A stretch of 64,000 nt of DNA, taken from the NCBI GenBank assembly GCA_027924645.1, contig BSBN01001807.1, positions 13,844,001-13,908,000 on the forward strand. Direction: 5' to 3'. The position numbers were made by a program, and so were the translations under genes. A model generated the notes under the pieces. It had not been told where the DNA came from. It saw only the letters and a list, made by a program, of their open reading frames with translations, and searched no databases. This DNA comes from Cunninghamia lanceolata. Taxonomy: Eukaryota > Streptophyta > Pinopsida > Cupressales > Cupressaceae. Numbering within the stretch: the stretch's first letter is position 1; each line of letters opens with the position of its first letter. This document shows positions 11,366 to 22,390 of the stretch, in pieces.

Positions 11366-12460
11366 TTTTTTTAATGTTTAAATTTTAAAATTATAAATAT
11401 ATTATTTTATCTTGAGTAATATATTATTTAAAAAAAATGAATTGGAAAAACTTTTTTTAAGTCAACAAAACATTTAAAATTAATTTACACAGAAACAAAA
11501 AGAAAATCAAATGAATTTTTTTTTTTCAAAATTAATATATTATTATATTATAACTATTAAAAATTAAATAAATAATTTACAGTAAAAGAATGAAAAATAA
11601 AAAATTTAAGACAATGAAAGCAGAGAAAAAATCGCTATGAGTAATTGCAATCAGAAATACTTACTGTGAAATATTAAAGTGCCTCGAATGAAGAATTGGT
11701 GGTATGTTTTTAAGAACGTTGAAAATCGCGAACAAAAAACCCGCGCAGACAAAACGGTGAAAGAGATTCTTGGACAGAAAATAAATGACGAAACGGAGAA
11801 AGAGATTCTTGCATAGAAAATAAATGACGGAAAAGAGGTTTCCTGGGCGTCCCACAAGTTACAATTTTCCGTTCTCGTGTGAAACGTCTGGCTTTTTTTT
11901 CTCATTTCCACAATTTTTTTTTGACTCCCCATTCATTTACTACGTGCTAATTAATTTTATTTTAATAACTGGTTGGTAAAGCATTATAAAACTCCATTTT
12001 CTTCTTCAGTTCAAATGGAATTCCCTGAAAGACTCAAATAACTGTATACGGAATTGTATACTTGCACTCCAAGCTCCCTGGAATGAACCCTCACCGAATA
12101 TTTTCCAGTTATTTGAGCCGCTTCACTGATATATCATTATAGAATACTCTGCCACCAATAACTCTCTTCTTTTCCCGTTATTTGAGCCGCTTTGATTGCT
12201 GTCTACAGACGCGAAAGTAGAGGACGTGGTGAAAGCGGCGCTCAATGTAAGCCGGTTAACCACAGAAATACACGATATTTGAAGAATCCAATGCAAATCT
12301 TAAGTTTCATATTCATATTAATACGATATTTGAAGAATCCCCTGCAAAACTTAATATGCATATGAATATAAACAATAACTTCACCCCATTAAAATAAATA
12401 ATAACTTAAACTAATTAAAATTAATAGACAACAGAGTGTCGCTGAATTTTAGGATTCTCT
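11366..12460. other. AT-rich intergenic and upstream region of TPX2-family gene
   Basis: No coding signal on either strand. It contains a 39-bp tandem duplication (about 11753-11830) and four copies of the mitosis-specific activator core AACGG/CCGTT at 11753-11757, 11792-11796, 11869-11873 and 12175-12179. Two related TTATTTGAGCCGC blocks lie near 12110 and 12180. The MSA core is the site of MYB3R factors at G2/M genes, which would fit a TPX2-type gene, but a 5-base core is short and the match is only suggestive. Confidence 0.4.
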
Positions 12461-12462
12461 AA

Positions 12463-12470
12463 TTTATAAA
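12463..12470 (+). promoter_or_regulatory. Possible TATA box of TPX2-family gene
   Basis: TTTATAAA, about 47 bases before the ATG at 12517, is well placed for a promoter with a short leader of about 20 bases. There is no transcript evidence. Confidence 0.4.
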
Positions 12471-12516
12471 CCCCCTGCAGCCCTGCTCAAAGAAAACCAA
12501 GCAGAAATTCAAATCC

Positions 12517-14209
12517 ATGGCTTCGGACAGTAGAGTTAAAAAATTGATTAGCTTTTTTGAGGAGAAGAATCTCCCTTCAGAGCTCCCTTCTAATGCATTT
12601 GCTGTGAATAGGAGGAGATTTGTTAAATCTGGAGGAGCGGGGCAGGAAAATAATGTTAAGAGACGGACAATGGAGGAAAATAATGTTGATAGACCGACAA
12701 TGGCAATTGCAATTAGTAGGCCATTGGCTGAGAGGCAACAGAACAGTAACACTAAAATTCTGCTGCCTCTCACTTTGTCGCCATTGTCTTCTTCTGACAG
12801 AAAACAGAGCTCTCAATCATCAGTGTCCTCTGAATACAAGTTAGAACAGAGCCATCATAAGAATGAGGGTGATCACAGTGACGGATTGCAGAGCTCTCAA
12901 TCATCAGTGTCCAGTGAATACAAGTCAGAAGAGACCCATCACAGGAATGAGGGTGATCACAGTGACGGAATGCAGAGCTCTCAATCATCAGTGTCCAGTG
13001 AATACAAGTCAGAAGAGACCCATCACAAGAATGAGGGTAATCACAGTGACGGAATGCAGAGCTCTCAATCATCAGTGTCCACTGAATACAAATCAGAACA
13101 GCACAGTGACGGAATGCAGAGCTCTCAATCATCAGTGCCCACTGAATACAGGTCAGAAATACACCCTCACTGTTCTTTCTTTTTTCCTTTTTCTAAAGAT
13201 TTGAGTAGATTTATATTTGTGAATAACATACTATGTTTACAGATTGAGAGGATAATTTTAAGGATAATTTTAATTGTATATTTCTTAAGCACTATGTTAA
13301 TTGGTTATAAATATCTAATAATCTTCCAATTTAGATTTTTGGTAATTTACTTGCAAAGTAACAGCCAATTTGCAATTGATATTTTAGAGGTTTTATCTGC
13401 CAACGGCACTTATCATGGATTTGGATTTTTGGATTTTAGTTGAGACAATTATGAATGCCCAATTTAATTCTAATGTGCTGACTTGTCCTTTCTTTCCTTC
13501 TTGTGCAGTTCTGAGGACAGAAGAAAATGCAAGAAAGTATGTCAGCACTTCTTTCTTCTTATTGTGTTTTTTAAATTTGGTCCATCCCATCTCATGGATT
13601 TCATTCACCATTTGATGTTGGTTTTCAGGATTTTAATTCGGGAAAAGGATCTGTATCTCCACTGTGGAATTCAAAATGGAAGAAAGAAGTGAAAGTCACC
13701 TCTGCACAACCTTTTCGATTAAGAACAGAGTTACAAAATAGTTGCAGTTTTTTCTTGAAATTTATATAAAAATATAAAATTACACAATTATTGGTATCAA
13801 AAACATTATCATCATAAATGTAAATATATCATATTTTAACTTGATTTAATGTTTTGTAGGAAAGAGGCCAAATAAAAAAGCAACAATTTATGGAAAAGAT
13901 ACAACAAATATTAGATCAAGAGAAAAAGCATCGGATACCTCTTGCACAAGGATTGCCATGGACAACAGATGAACCACAAGTAAGTTATATTTATTAAACC
14001 TAATAGAATTAAGGTTTATTGTTGATTTTTTGTTACGTCAAAATACACTTTATATTGTTGAATTTTAGAGGATGATATTTTAATAATATTTTTACTCTGT
14101 GTTTTGAAATTGTTAGGTTTTGCCAAAACCCCCTATGAAAGAACAAACAAAGCCATTAAATATCAAACTTCATACTAAGATTAGAGCAATTGAACGAGCT
14201 TGATTTGAT
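12517..14209 (+). pseudogene. TPX2-family copy A, exons 1-5
   Basis: Exons by splice signals and phase: 12517-13151, 13509-13536 (28 nt), 13629-13730, 13860-13979, and 14117 into the junction near 14209. Exon 1 begins MASDSRVKKLISFFEEKNLP and carries 28-residue Ser/Gln-rich repeats. Exon 3 reads SAQPFRLRTE. Exon 4 reads RGQIKKQQFMEKIQQILD and ends LPWTTDEPQ. Exon 5 reads TKPLNIKLHTKIRAIERA then stops (TGA, 14201-14203), where copy B has AGA. The exon 3 donor is TT (13731) where copy B has GT, so normal splicing here is doubtful. Introns 1 and 3 are shorter than in copy B. Confidence 0.85.
12805..13140 (+). repeat. 84-bp coding tandem repeat in exon 1
   Basis: CAGAGCTCTCAATCATCAGT recurs at 12805, 12889, 12973, 13057 and 13117, i.e. 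three 84-bp periods and a shortened 60-bp one. Each full unit encodes 28 residues (QSSQSSVSSEYKSE then HHKNEGDHSDG). The period is a multiple of three, so the frame is kept. Copy B has only one unit. Confidence 0.95.
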
Positions 14210-14216
14210 CTTTTGA
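14205..14216 (+). other. In-frame junction of the TPX2 tandem duplication
   Basis: Exon 5 of copy A (FDLL) runs directly into the middle of exon 1 (NRRRFV) with no intron and no frame change. The fused exon 14117-14430 is 314 nt and ends in the same phase as the original exon 1. The duplicated block is about 1.6 kb in copy A coordinates (roughly 12610-14210). Confidence 0.85.
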
Positions 14217-14457
14217 ATAGGAGGAGATTTGTTGGTAATGGTAATGTGAAATTTGGAGGAGGAGGACATAGGCCATTGGGGGAGAGGCAATCTAATAGTA
14301 ACACTAACATTTTGTCTCTCACTTCTTCTTCTTCTTCTTCTTCTGGGTATTTTGATTCAGAACAATCCCATCACAAGAATGAGGGTGATCACAGTGATGA
14401 AATGCAGAGCTCTCAATCATCAATGACCAGGTCAGAAATACATACTCACTCTCCTTT

Positions 14458-16255
14458 TATAATGTCCCCTTCTAGCAAGCCAAAATTTCTGCAATCTTGC
14501 AAACAATTTCAACTTGTAAAGAGCACATTAGTATTCTATCTTTTTCTTTTAATATTTAACTATATATTATTTCTTTCACAATTATATGCTTTTCTTGTTT
14601 ATACTTCATGAATTACCTTGGGTGAGATAACCTTAAGCCCATTAATCATTCTTTCCAACTCATGGGAGAAGATACTTAAGGATGTAATGTCACCCCAATC
14701 CTCATGGGTCCATCATTATTCCTTCAATTCTCTAATTGAAGGCCTAATCCTTTGATTCTCTAATCGAAGGCCTATTATTCCTTGGTTCGTCAACCAAAGC
14801 CTATTAGTCCTTGGTTCTTCAGCCAAGGCCTATTATTTCCTTGGTTCTCTAACCAAGGCCTATTATTCCTTGGTTCTCTAACCAAGGCCTCTTATTCCTC
14901 GGTTCTCTAACCAAGGCCTTTTATTCCTTGGTTCTCCTACCAAGGCCTTCCCTTCAATACTAGATTGAGGGCTTCATTCCTTGGTTCTCTTACCAAGGTC
15001 TACCCCTTCAATACTAGATTGAGGGCTTATTATCTTCCTTGATTCGTCAATCAAGGCCTATGATTTATCCCATGAATTGGTCAACTACAATCCTTGTTTT
15101 CCATCCCATCTCTATGGTGAAGATGATTAATGTTTAAGGACTATTATCTACCCCTTGGGTAATCATGCCTTTATAATTCTATTTCATATTCATAACTATG
15201 TACTTATAACCTTTTTGTACTCATTATCTTATTTAAATAAGAATCATGCATTTATGTAGGACATCTATTAGTCTCATATTTACTTGAGTTTATAAGACCT
15301 CTGCCTTTATATCTCATTCATAATGGATCATCTTTTCTTACTTATATGCAGTTCTAAGACTAATCTCATATTGTTATTTTCATACATGTAGATTCCAATT
15401 AGACCATATATATATAATTCTATTATAATATTTATTATAATCTCTATATTATATTATATATGTGTGTACTATGCAAAATTTATATTTTATAATGATAATA
15501 ATATTTAATCACTAATATTGATATTTGTTAATAATATATTATTTATAATATTGCTTTCTTATATTACTCAATTTATTACTTAAATCTATATTTTAATGTC
15601 ATTCATATTATCATCCCTTTAATTAATATCCGTATAAAAAAATAATGAAATAACTTATAGATATTAATTTATTTATTTCTTTGGGAATATAGGTGTAGCA
15701 TACTTATCTTATTTTCCCCAGCAATTAATCCTGTTTGTAATTCAAACTTCATAGATTATTAATTTTATATCTGCTTGCATTGTATTTTTTTGTTATCCTC
15801 CATTGCTTCCTCCACTCTCTACCTTTATATTTTCTTAAATGGTCAATGACTACCTTTTCACAAAGGTCATGTCTTTTTATAAATATATTAGTTACTGCTG
15901 CCTTGACGGATTGTCTTAAAGGCAATCTAATATATTATATAATGTATGATTTACATTCATTTATATAAATATGTTTATTATATTATAATGATAATAATAA
16001 TTAATATTAATATTAATTTTAACATTTATATTTATTATTATATATTATTATATAATAATAATAATATGCTATTTTAATATTAATATTTATATTTGTATTG
16101 GTTATTTGTAAATATAATATATCGGTTGATATTTAAAATATTTATAGATACTATCATATAATATTATATATATTTATTAACGGCCATGGCCAGGATATTT
16201 AATATGACATTTTAAATCTTTAATTTAAACAATGCCTTAATATGGGGACATGACA
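14458..16255 (-). repeat. 3' LTR (left copy) of 14458-18321 element
   Basis: 1798 bp, nearly identical to the right copy. It contains a 12-hairpin array (14721-15056) and a long AT-rich part (15400-16190). Short ORFs inside it occur identically in both LTRs and have no domain. Confidence 0.95.
14721..15056. repeat. Array of about 12 covarying hairpins in left LTR
   Basis: About 12 consecutive imperfect palindromes of 20-22 bp spaced by CCTATTATT-like linkers. Typical stems are CCTTGGTT/AACCAAGG, CCTTCAATT/AATTGAAGG and CCTTGATT/AATCAAGG, mostly with a CTCT-type loop. Stem arms change together between units, so pairing is kept while sequence varies. Confidence 0.9.
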
Positions 16256-16267
16256 ACCCTCCCCACT
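16256..16267 (-). other. Polypurine tract of 14458-18321 element
   Basis: Minus-strand AGTGGGGAGGGT sits directly before the 3' LTR. Confidence 0.85.
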
Positions 16268-16510
16268 CAAGATTGCTTGTCCTCAAACAATCACAATTAG
16301 GATGCTTTCAAGATCCTAAATCAAATTTGTAATGAAATAATACTTTAAAAATTAGACAAAAGTATAGGGAATGATAATAATAAATTTAATATTGAAGTAT
16401 ACATAGAATGGTAATAATAAATTTAATATTAAAGTATATAATATTTTTTTTTTAATTTTTATTATTTTTATTTTTTATTTAACTATTATTCATAGGATGG
16501 CAGGATCACT
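16268..16510. other. Short non-coding internal region of 14458-18321 element
   Basis: About 240 bp of AT-rich sequence with no coding potential. A 40-bp block (AATGATAATAATAAATTTAA type) is imperfectly repeated near 16370-16440. Confidence 0.8.
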
Positions 16511-16522
16511 GCTCTGATACCA
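16511..16522 (-). other. Primer-binding site of 14458-18321 element
   Basis: Minus-strand TGGTATCAGAGC, one base from the 5' LTR, complementary to the usual initiator-Met tRNA 3' end. Confidence 0.9.
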
Positions 16523-16523
16523 C

Positions 16524-18321
16524 TATAATGTCCCCTTCTAGCAAGCCAAAATTTCTGCAATCTTGCAAACAATTTCAACTTGTAAAGAGCACATTAGTAT
16601 TCTATCTTTTTCTTTTAATATTTAACTATATATTATTTCTTTCACAATTATATGCTTTTCTTGTTTATACTTCATGAATTACCTTGGGTGAGATAACCTT
16701 AAGCCCATTAATCATTCTTTCCAACTCATGGGAGAAGATACTTAAGGATGTAATGTCACCCCAATCCTCATGGGTCCATCATTATTCCTTCAATTCTCTA
16801 ATTGAAGGCCTAATCCTTTGATTCTCTAATCGAAGGCCTATTATTCCTTGGTTCGTCAACCAAGGCCTATTAGTCCTTGGTTCTTCAGCCAAGGCCTATT
16901 ATTTCCTTGGTTCTCTAACCAAGGCCTATTATTCCTTGGTTCTCTAACCAAGGCCTCTTATTCCTCGGTTCTCTAACCAAGGCCTTTTATTCCTTGGTTC
17001 TCCTACCAAGGCCTTCCCTTCAATACTAGATTGAGGGCTTCATTCCTTGGTTCTCTTACCAAGGTCTACCCCTTCAATACTAGATTGAGGGCTTATTATC
17101 TTCCTTGATTCGTCAATCAAGGCCTATGATTTATCCCATGAATTGGTCAACTACAATCCTTGTTTTCCATCCCATCTCTATGGTGAAGATGATTAATGTT
17201 TAAGGACTATTATCTACCCCTTGGGTAATCATGCCTTTATAATTCTATTTCATATTCATAACTATGTACTTATAACCTTTTTGTACTCATTATCTTATTT
17301 AAATAAGAATCATGCATTTATGTAGGACATCTATTAGTCTCATATTTACTTGAGTTTATAAGACCTCTGCCTTTATATCTCATTCATAATGGATCATCTT
17401 TTCTTACTTATATGCAGTTCTAAGACTAATCTCATATTGTTATTTTCATACATGTAGATTCCAATTAGACCATATATATATAATTCTATTATAATATTTA
17501 TTATAATCTCTATATTATATTATATATGTGTGTACTATGCAAAATTTATATTTTATAATGATAATAATATTTAATCACTAATATTGATATTTGTTAATAA
17601 TATATTATTTATAATATTGCTTTCTTATATTACTCAATTTATTACTTAAATCTATATTTTAATGTCATTCATATTATCATCCCTTTAATTAATATCCGTA
17701 TAAAAAAATAATGAAATAACTTATAGATATTAATTTATTTATTTCTTTGGGAATATAGGTGTAGCATACTTATCTTATTTTCCCCAGCAATTAATCCTGT
17801 TTGTAATTCAAACTTCATAGATTATTAATTTTATATTTGCTTGCATTGTATTTTTTTGTTATCCTCCATTGCTTCCTCCACTCTCTACCTTTATATTTTC
17901 TTAAATGGTCAATGACTACCTTTTCACAAAGGTCATGTCTTTTTATAAATATATTAGTTACTGCTGCCTTGACGGATTGTCTTAAAGGCAATCTAATATA
18001 TTATATAATGTATGATTTACATTCATTTATATAAATATGTTTATTATATTATAATGATAATAATAATTAATATTAATATTAATTTTAACATTTATATTTA
18101 TTATTATATATTATTATATAATAATAATAATATGCTATTTTAATATTAATATTTATATTTGTATTGGTTATTTATAAATATAATATATCGGTTGATATTT
18201 AAAATATTTATAGATACTATCATATAATATTATATATATTTATTAACGGCCATGGCCAGGATATTTAATATGACATTTTAAATCTTTAATTTAAACAATG
18301 CCTTAATATGGGGACATGACA
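16524..18321 (-). repeat. 5' LTR (right copy) of 14458-18321 element
   Basis: 1798 bp, offset 2066 from the left copy, with the same hairpin array at about 16787-17122. In the direction of transcription it comes first. Confidence 0.95.
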
Positions 18322-18326
18322 CCTTT

Positions 18327-19592
18327 GTTTTCTTCCTTTTTTTAATATTTGAGTGTATTTATATGTGTGAATCACAAACTATGATTACAAACGAGAGTCA
18401 TTTAGGCTTACAAAGCATTATGTTAATTGGTTTATAGATTTTTTCTACTATTTAATGATCATTTCAACTCAAAAATATAAAATGGGTTTCAAAATATTAA
18501 ATAGGTTGAGAAGATAATTTTAGCAAAAAAAAATATTTTATTCTTTTCATTATTATAATATTTTTAATATATTAACACTATATTAATAAAGATTGAAGAA
18601 CTATTTATCTTACATAATACAAACACATATAATCAATTACCTTAAAATTATTTTAATTTAAAAATATATATATTTAATAGTATTTAAATTGGAAGAAATA
18701 AATTTTACATTTACTTAAAAGCAATATATAAAATGAATGAAAAACCAATCTCTAACCATTATTTATATGTAAGATCTTCATATCCTTAATATATCTTTAA
18801 CCTTTTAAAAGTCTTGACAAACGATATTATGATTGTAAAGGGCTCGGATTGAGCAGATCATGATTATACAGTTAATAACTTAAAGTCGTTGAGAAAATCA
18901 TGACTGTAAACTTAATATTACAAAATGAGTTTGCTATGAGTGCTTGGGTAGGTAGGATCAGTCTTATTCCAGTAAGTCTGAAATTTAGGAAGAAAGAAAA
19001 ACATTCAAATGAATCATAGAGAAAAACTGGGGACTTCTTCTAATTTGAAGTTAAAGGAAAAAGAAGAGATAAATATTTTAAACACCAAAGTAGGAATAGG
19101 TTCTACAGATGGCTTTATCTAGTACACCATGAAATCTCTAACCTTATGTTCTTCTCAATTAAAATGACCAATACAGACTCCACCAATTAATAGACTTCTC
19201 TGTCAGTTTGTTTGCTTCAAGCTAGTTTTGAGGTATTATTTTAAGTTACAATAGATTATGAATGCAGGGAATTTACACAATGTTCTGTGTCACCTTGAAT
19301 ATGGAGAAAGCATATGGGTTACAGATCTAAAATTTTCTAGATTGTTAACAAGCACAATGATTGGTGTTATTGAATTAAATATCTGATTATCTTCCAATTT
19401 AGATTTTTGGTAATTTACTTGCAAAGTAGCAGCCAATTTGCAATAGATATTTCACAAGTTTTCTTGCCAACCACATTTATCATGGATATGGATTTTTAAG
19501 AATGAACTGTAAGGCTCTTTTCCTAGAGACAATTATGAATGCTCAATTTAGTTCTAATGTGTTGACTTGTCCTTTTCTTTCCTCTTGTACAG
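18327..19592 (+). other. Remainder of copy B intron 1
   Basis: Intronic sequence that aligns with copy A intron 1 at both ends (near 18330-18440 and 19375-19592). About 930 bp in the middle is missing from copy A. No coding signal or element boundary is visible in that extra block, so either copy A lost it or copy B gained it. Confidence 0.6.
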
Positions 19593-22164
19593 TTCTGGGG
19601 GCAGAAGAAAATGCAAAAATGTATGTCAAGATTTCTTTCTTCTTATCATGCTTTATAAAATTGGATCCATGCCATCTCATGAAGTTTATTGACTATTTGA
19701 TGTTGGTTTTCAGAATTTTAATTCGAAAAGAGGATCTGTATCTCCACCATGGAACATGAAATGGGAGAAAGTAGTTGAAGTCACCTCTGCACAATCTTTC
19801 ACGTTAAGAACGGAGGTACAAAGTAATTGCAGTTTTTTTTGTTGTCATATCATATGTATTACAAATAAATTGTTTTTAATTTTTAAACAAAAGAATATAA
19901 ATATAAGTAGTTTATTGAGATTTTTTATTTAATATATTTGTACATTTAAGTAACCATTGGTAACTTATATTTTATATTCTAAATTAAGTTTATAATTTTT
20001 TTTCGTTTGTTATTTATATGTTATAAATTGATTTTGTTATATGTTTTTAGTTATTTTAAAATGTATTTGAAATTTATATAAAAATATAAAGTTTGACAAT
20101 TGGTGGTATAAAAATCATTAGCATTAATAAATGTAAATATATCATATTTTAATTTATTTAATATTTTGTAGCAAAGAGGCCAAATAAAAGAGCAACAATT
20201 TATGAAAAAGATACAACAAATATTAGATGAGGAGAAAAAACTTCGTATACCTCTTGCACAAGGATTGCCATGGACAACAGATGAGCCACAAGTAAGTTAG
20301 ATCTATTAAGCCTAATTGAATCAAGGTTTATTATTGATTTTTTATTATGTCAAAGTGCACTTTATATTATTAGGTTTTTAGTGGATGCTATTCTAATCAT
20401 GTTTTTACTCTATGTTTTGAAATTGTTAGGTTTTGTCAAAAACCCCTGTGAACGAACAAACCAAGCCATTAGATGTAAAACTTCATACTAAGATTAGAGC
20501 AATTGAATGAGCTAGATTTGATCTTTTAGTAAGGATTCTAATCCTAATTTATCTTATTTTAATTTAAAAACATTTTCATTTAAAACTTATTTTGTATTTA
20601 ATTTTTAAATATTTCTTTTAAATCAAATTTCCAATATTTTTTGATTTTAAATATGTCCTTCAATTTTTCTTTCAAATCATAAATCTCAAATAGCAGTCCT
20701 AATATTCAAATTTAATCTTTGCTATTTGGTGTTTGCATTTGAATAGATGAAAGAAAAATTCTATTTTTTTGAACAACAAAAATTAGAAGAAGAAAGGCTT
20801 CAAAAGGTACTATTTATTTATAGAAAGTTTGTTTTTATGATTTATAGGTTTTATAGTTTCCAAGAGATTTAAAAGCATATATTACATCACATTAGTATTT
20901 GATTTATTAATATAATTCAACATTATATGACCTATAAAAATATTTATTTAATTATCAATCAAAATAATTAATATGTGATCATTCTTACAGCTTTTTCAGG
21001 AAAAAGAAATCAAGATGTTGAGAAAAAGAATGATCCCTTATGCTCAACTCATGCCATATTTTGATCATCCATTTATACCCAAAAGGTATGCTTTATAAAT
21101 TTATAAATTAAAAATGTCAATCTTTTAGATAATAGTTTAAAAAAATTATCAAATTTTATTTTCATCACTAAACATTAATATAATTTTATAAGTTGTTTCT
21201 GACAGGTCATCAAAATCTGCAACAATTCTAAAGGAGCCCAAGTTCCACAATATTCATCACACAAAATGTTTGGCATGAAATTTCAGCTTGCACACTTGAA
21301 ATACTATCAAAAGTTGTGAGAACTTAGCACTTCTATTACATGAGAAGTAATTTGTAAGAATATGGATTCATGGAGAGTATATTTCCATAGTCTAGATTAT
21401 ATCATATTTTCTTTTTCAAGGTTGATTGTGAAGGTATCAGAACTTGTAATTAAGTAGCATGTATAAGTTAGATTTTTCTTAATATCTTTTTGACTGTGTA
21501 AAGGAGTGTTTTTACTCTTAATTTGTTTTAGATATTGTGAATAGGGTTAAAAGTTCAAAGGATGCATCATTAATATTTGGTTTATTTCTCCAACTCACAA
21601 TGTCCCATCTATTGTAGATTATTTTACTGGTTTATTTCTTAGGTTGTGTTGAATCATAGATACCCACAACTAGTTTCCAGTCTTAATGTTCTTCTTTTAA
21701 GTAAAATTTTCAATTTATTTACAAAGTGTAGGATGGTGAGGAAAAATAACTTTTTCTATGTTTCTATCTTTATATTAACCACCTATAGGCCTATTAACTC
21801 TAAAATGTATTTCTAACTATTAACACTAAGTATTTAAAATTATTCTAGTAAAAATATATATAAGTAGATTTCACCAAATATACTATACTCAAATATATAT
21901 AAAATATTAATAACCAATATAGTATGCTAATAAATCCATACAAAACTTAATATTCATATTCATATTAATAGCATATCAATATGAACAATAACTTAACCCC
22001 AAAATTTAGTTATCACTCAAATAATTGAGTCATATTTAATCTAAATTTCTTATATGCTTCAAAGAAAAACTAATATTTAATTCCCTTGGTCAATTTTCAA
22101 CCTCTAAAATTATAACTTATTTAATAGACAATTTTCTCCCTACATATAAGACATATTTTTTCTA

Positions 22165-22390
22165 GGCCCAAATAACTCTACATATTACACAGAAGTTATA
22201 AATATTTAATATTGTCCTCAATAAATTACATTTATACCACACTACAAGAATAGAAAAATTTATAATGTGAAAAAGTAAAACTAATATTTTAGAGTGGCCC
22301 AAATAACTCTACATATTACACACAAGTTATAAATATTTAATATTGGCCTCAATAAATTACATTTATACCCCAATATAAAAATAGAGAAAA
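22165..22390. repeat. 131-bp spaced direct duplication
   Basis: GGCCCAAATAACTCTACATA occurs at 22165 and again at 22296, and similarity continues for about 80 bp in each copy (AAGTTATAAATATTTAATAT and the bases around it). Confidence 0.85.

Larger units (their letters stand above)
14458..18321 (-). mobile_element. Young non-autonomous LTR retrotransposon in TPX2 intron
   Basis: Two LTRs of exactly 1798 bp (14458-16255 and 16524-18321) flank only 268 bp of internal DNA. The 5-bp target duplication is CCTTT (14453-14457 and 18322-18326). On the minus strand the PBS (TGGTATCAGAGC) follows the right LTR and a PPT (AGTGGGGAGGGT) precedes the left LTR, so the element reads leftward, antisense to the TPX2-family gene. 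I count only three LTR differences, all transitions (14798/16864, 15771/17837, 16108/18174). It has no gag or pol and must have used another element's proteins. Size and structure lie between TRIM and LARD classes. Minus-strand LTR ends are TGTCATGTCCCC and GGGGACATTATA, so the 3' terminus is TA rather than CA. Confidence 0.95.
12517..21278 (+). pseudogene. TPX2-family microtubule-associated protein gene, tandemly duplicated and broken
   Basis: This resembles plant TPX2-like proteins, which bind spindle microtubules and help nucleate them in mitosis. Exon-by-exon reading gives, in the last copy, TSAQSFTLRTE, then an exon ending PLAQGLPWTTDEPQ, then TKPLDVKLHTKIRAIE, then a Glu/Lys coiled segment, LRKRMIPYAQLMPYFDHPFI and KEPKFHNIHH. 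That is the order of the TPX2 C-terminal domain family. The exons fit as copy A (1-5) joined in frame to copy B (1 partial to 8). Joined without the stops they would total 592 codons, and phases agree at every junction. It is broken by TGA at 14201 (copy A) and TGA at 20508 (copy B), and one splice donor is lost. A young LTR element fills intron 1 of copy B. A truncated product could still be made. Confidence 0.85.
14210..21278 (+). pseudogene. TPX2-family copy B, partial exon 1 to exon 8
   Basis: Exons: partial 1 (to 14430), 19593-19620, 19714-19815, 20172-20291, 20430-20528, 20747-20806, 20991-21085 and 21206-21278 (TGA end). All introns have GT...AG ends and phases agree. Exons 5-7 form the TPX2 domain: KLHTKIRAIE, then FEQQKLEEERLQK, then EIKMLRKRMIPYAQLMPYFD. 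The stop at 20508-20510 (TGA) sits where copy A has CGA, a typical methyl-C deamination change. Intron 1 is over 5 kb because of the LTR element. Exon 1 here lacks the N-terminus, so copy B depends on copy A for a start codon. Confidence 0.85.

Noticed and set aside
12770..13132. Minus-strand 120-codon ORF over TPX2 exon 1
   Set aside because: It is a shadow of the 84-bp coding repeat; the plus strand has the ATG, splice sites and family similarity.
14721..15056. CRISPR-like array (regular repeats and spacers)
   Set aside because: The units are variable palindromes in a plant LTR, present in both LTRs, with no unique spacers and no cas genes.
15780..18034. Duplicate 62-65-codon ORFs (15780-15968 and 17837-18034)
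   Set aside because: They are the same LTR sequence twice; AT-rich, with no domain.
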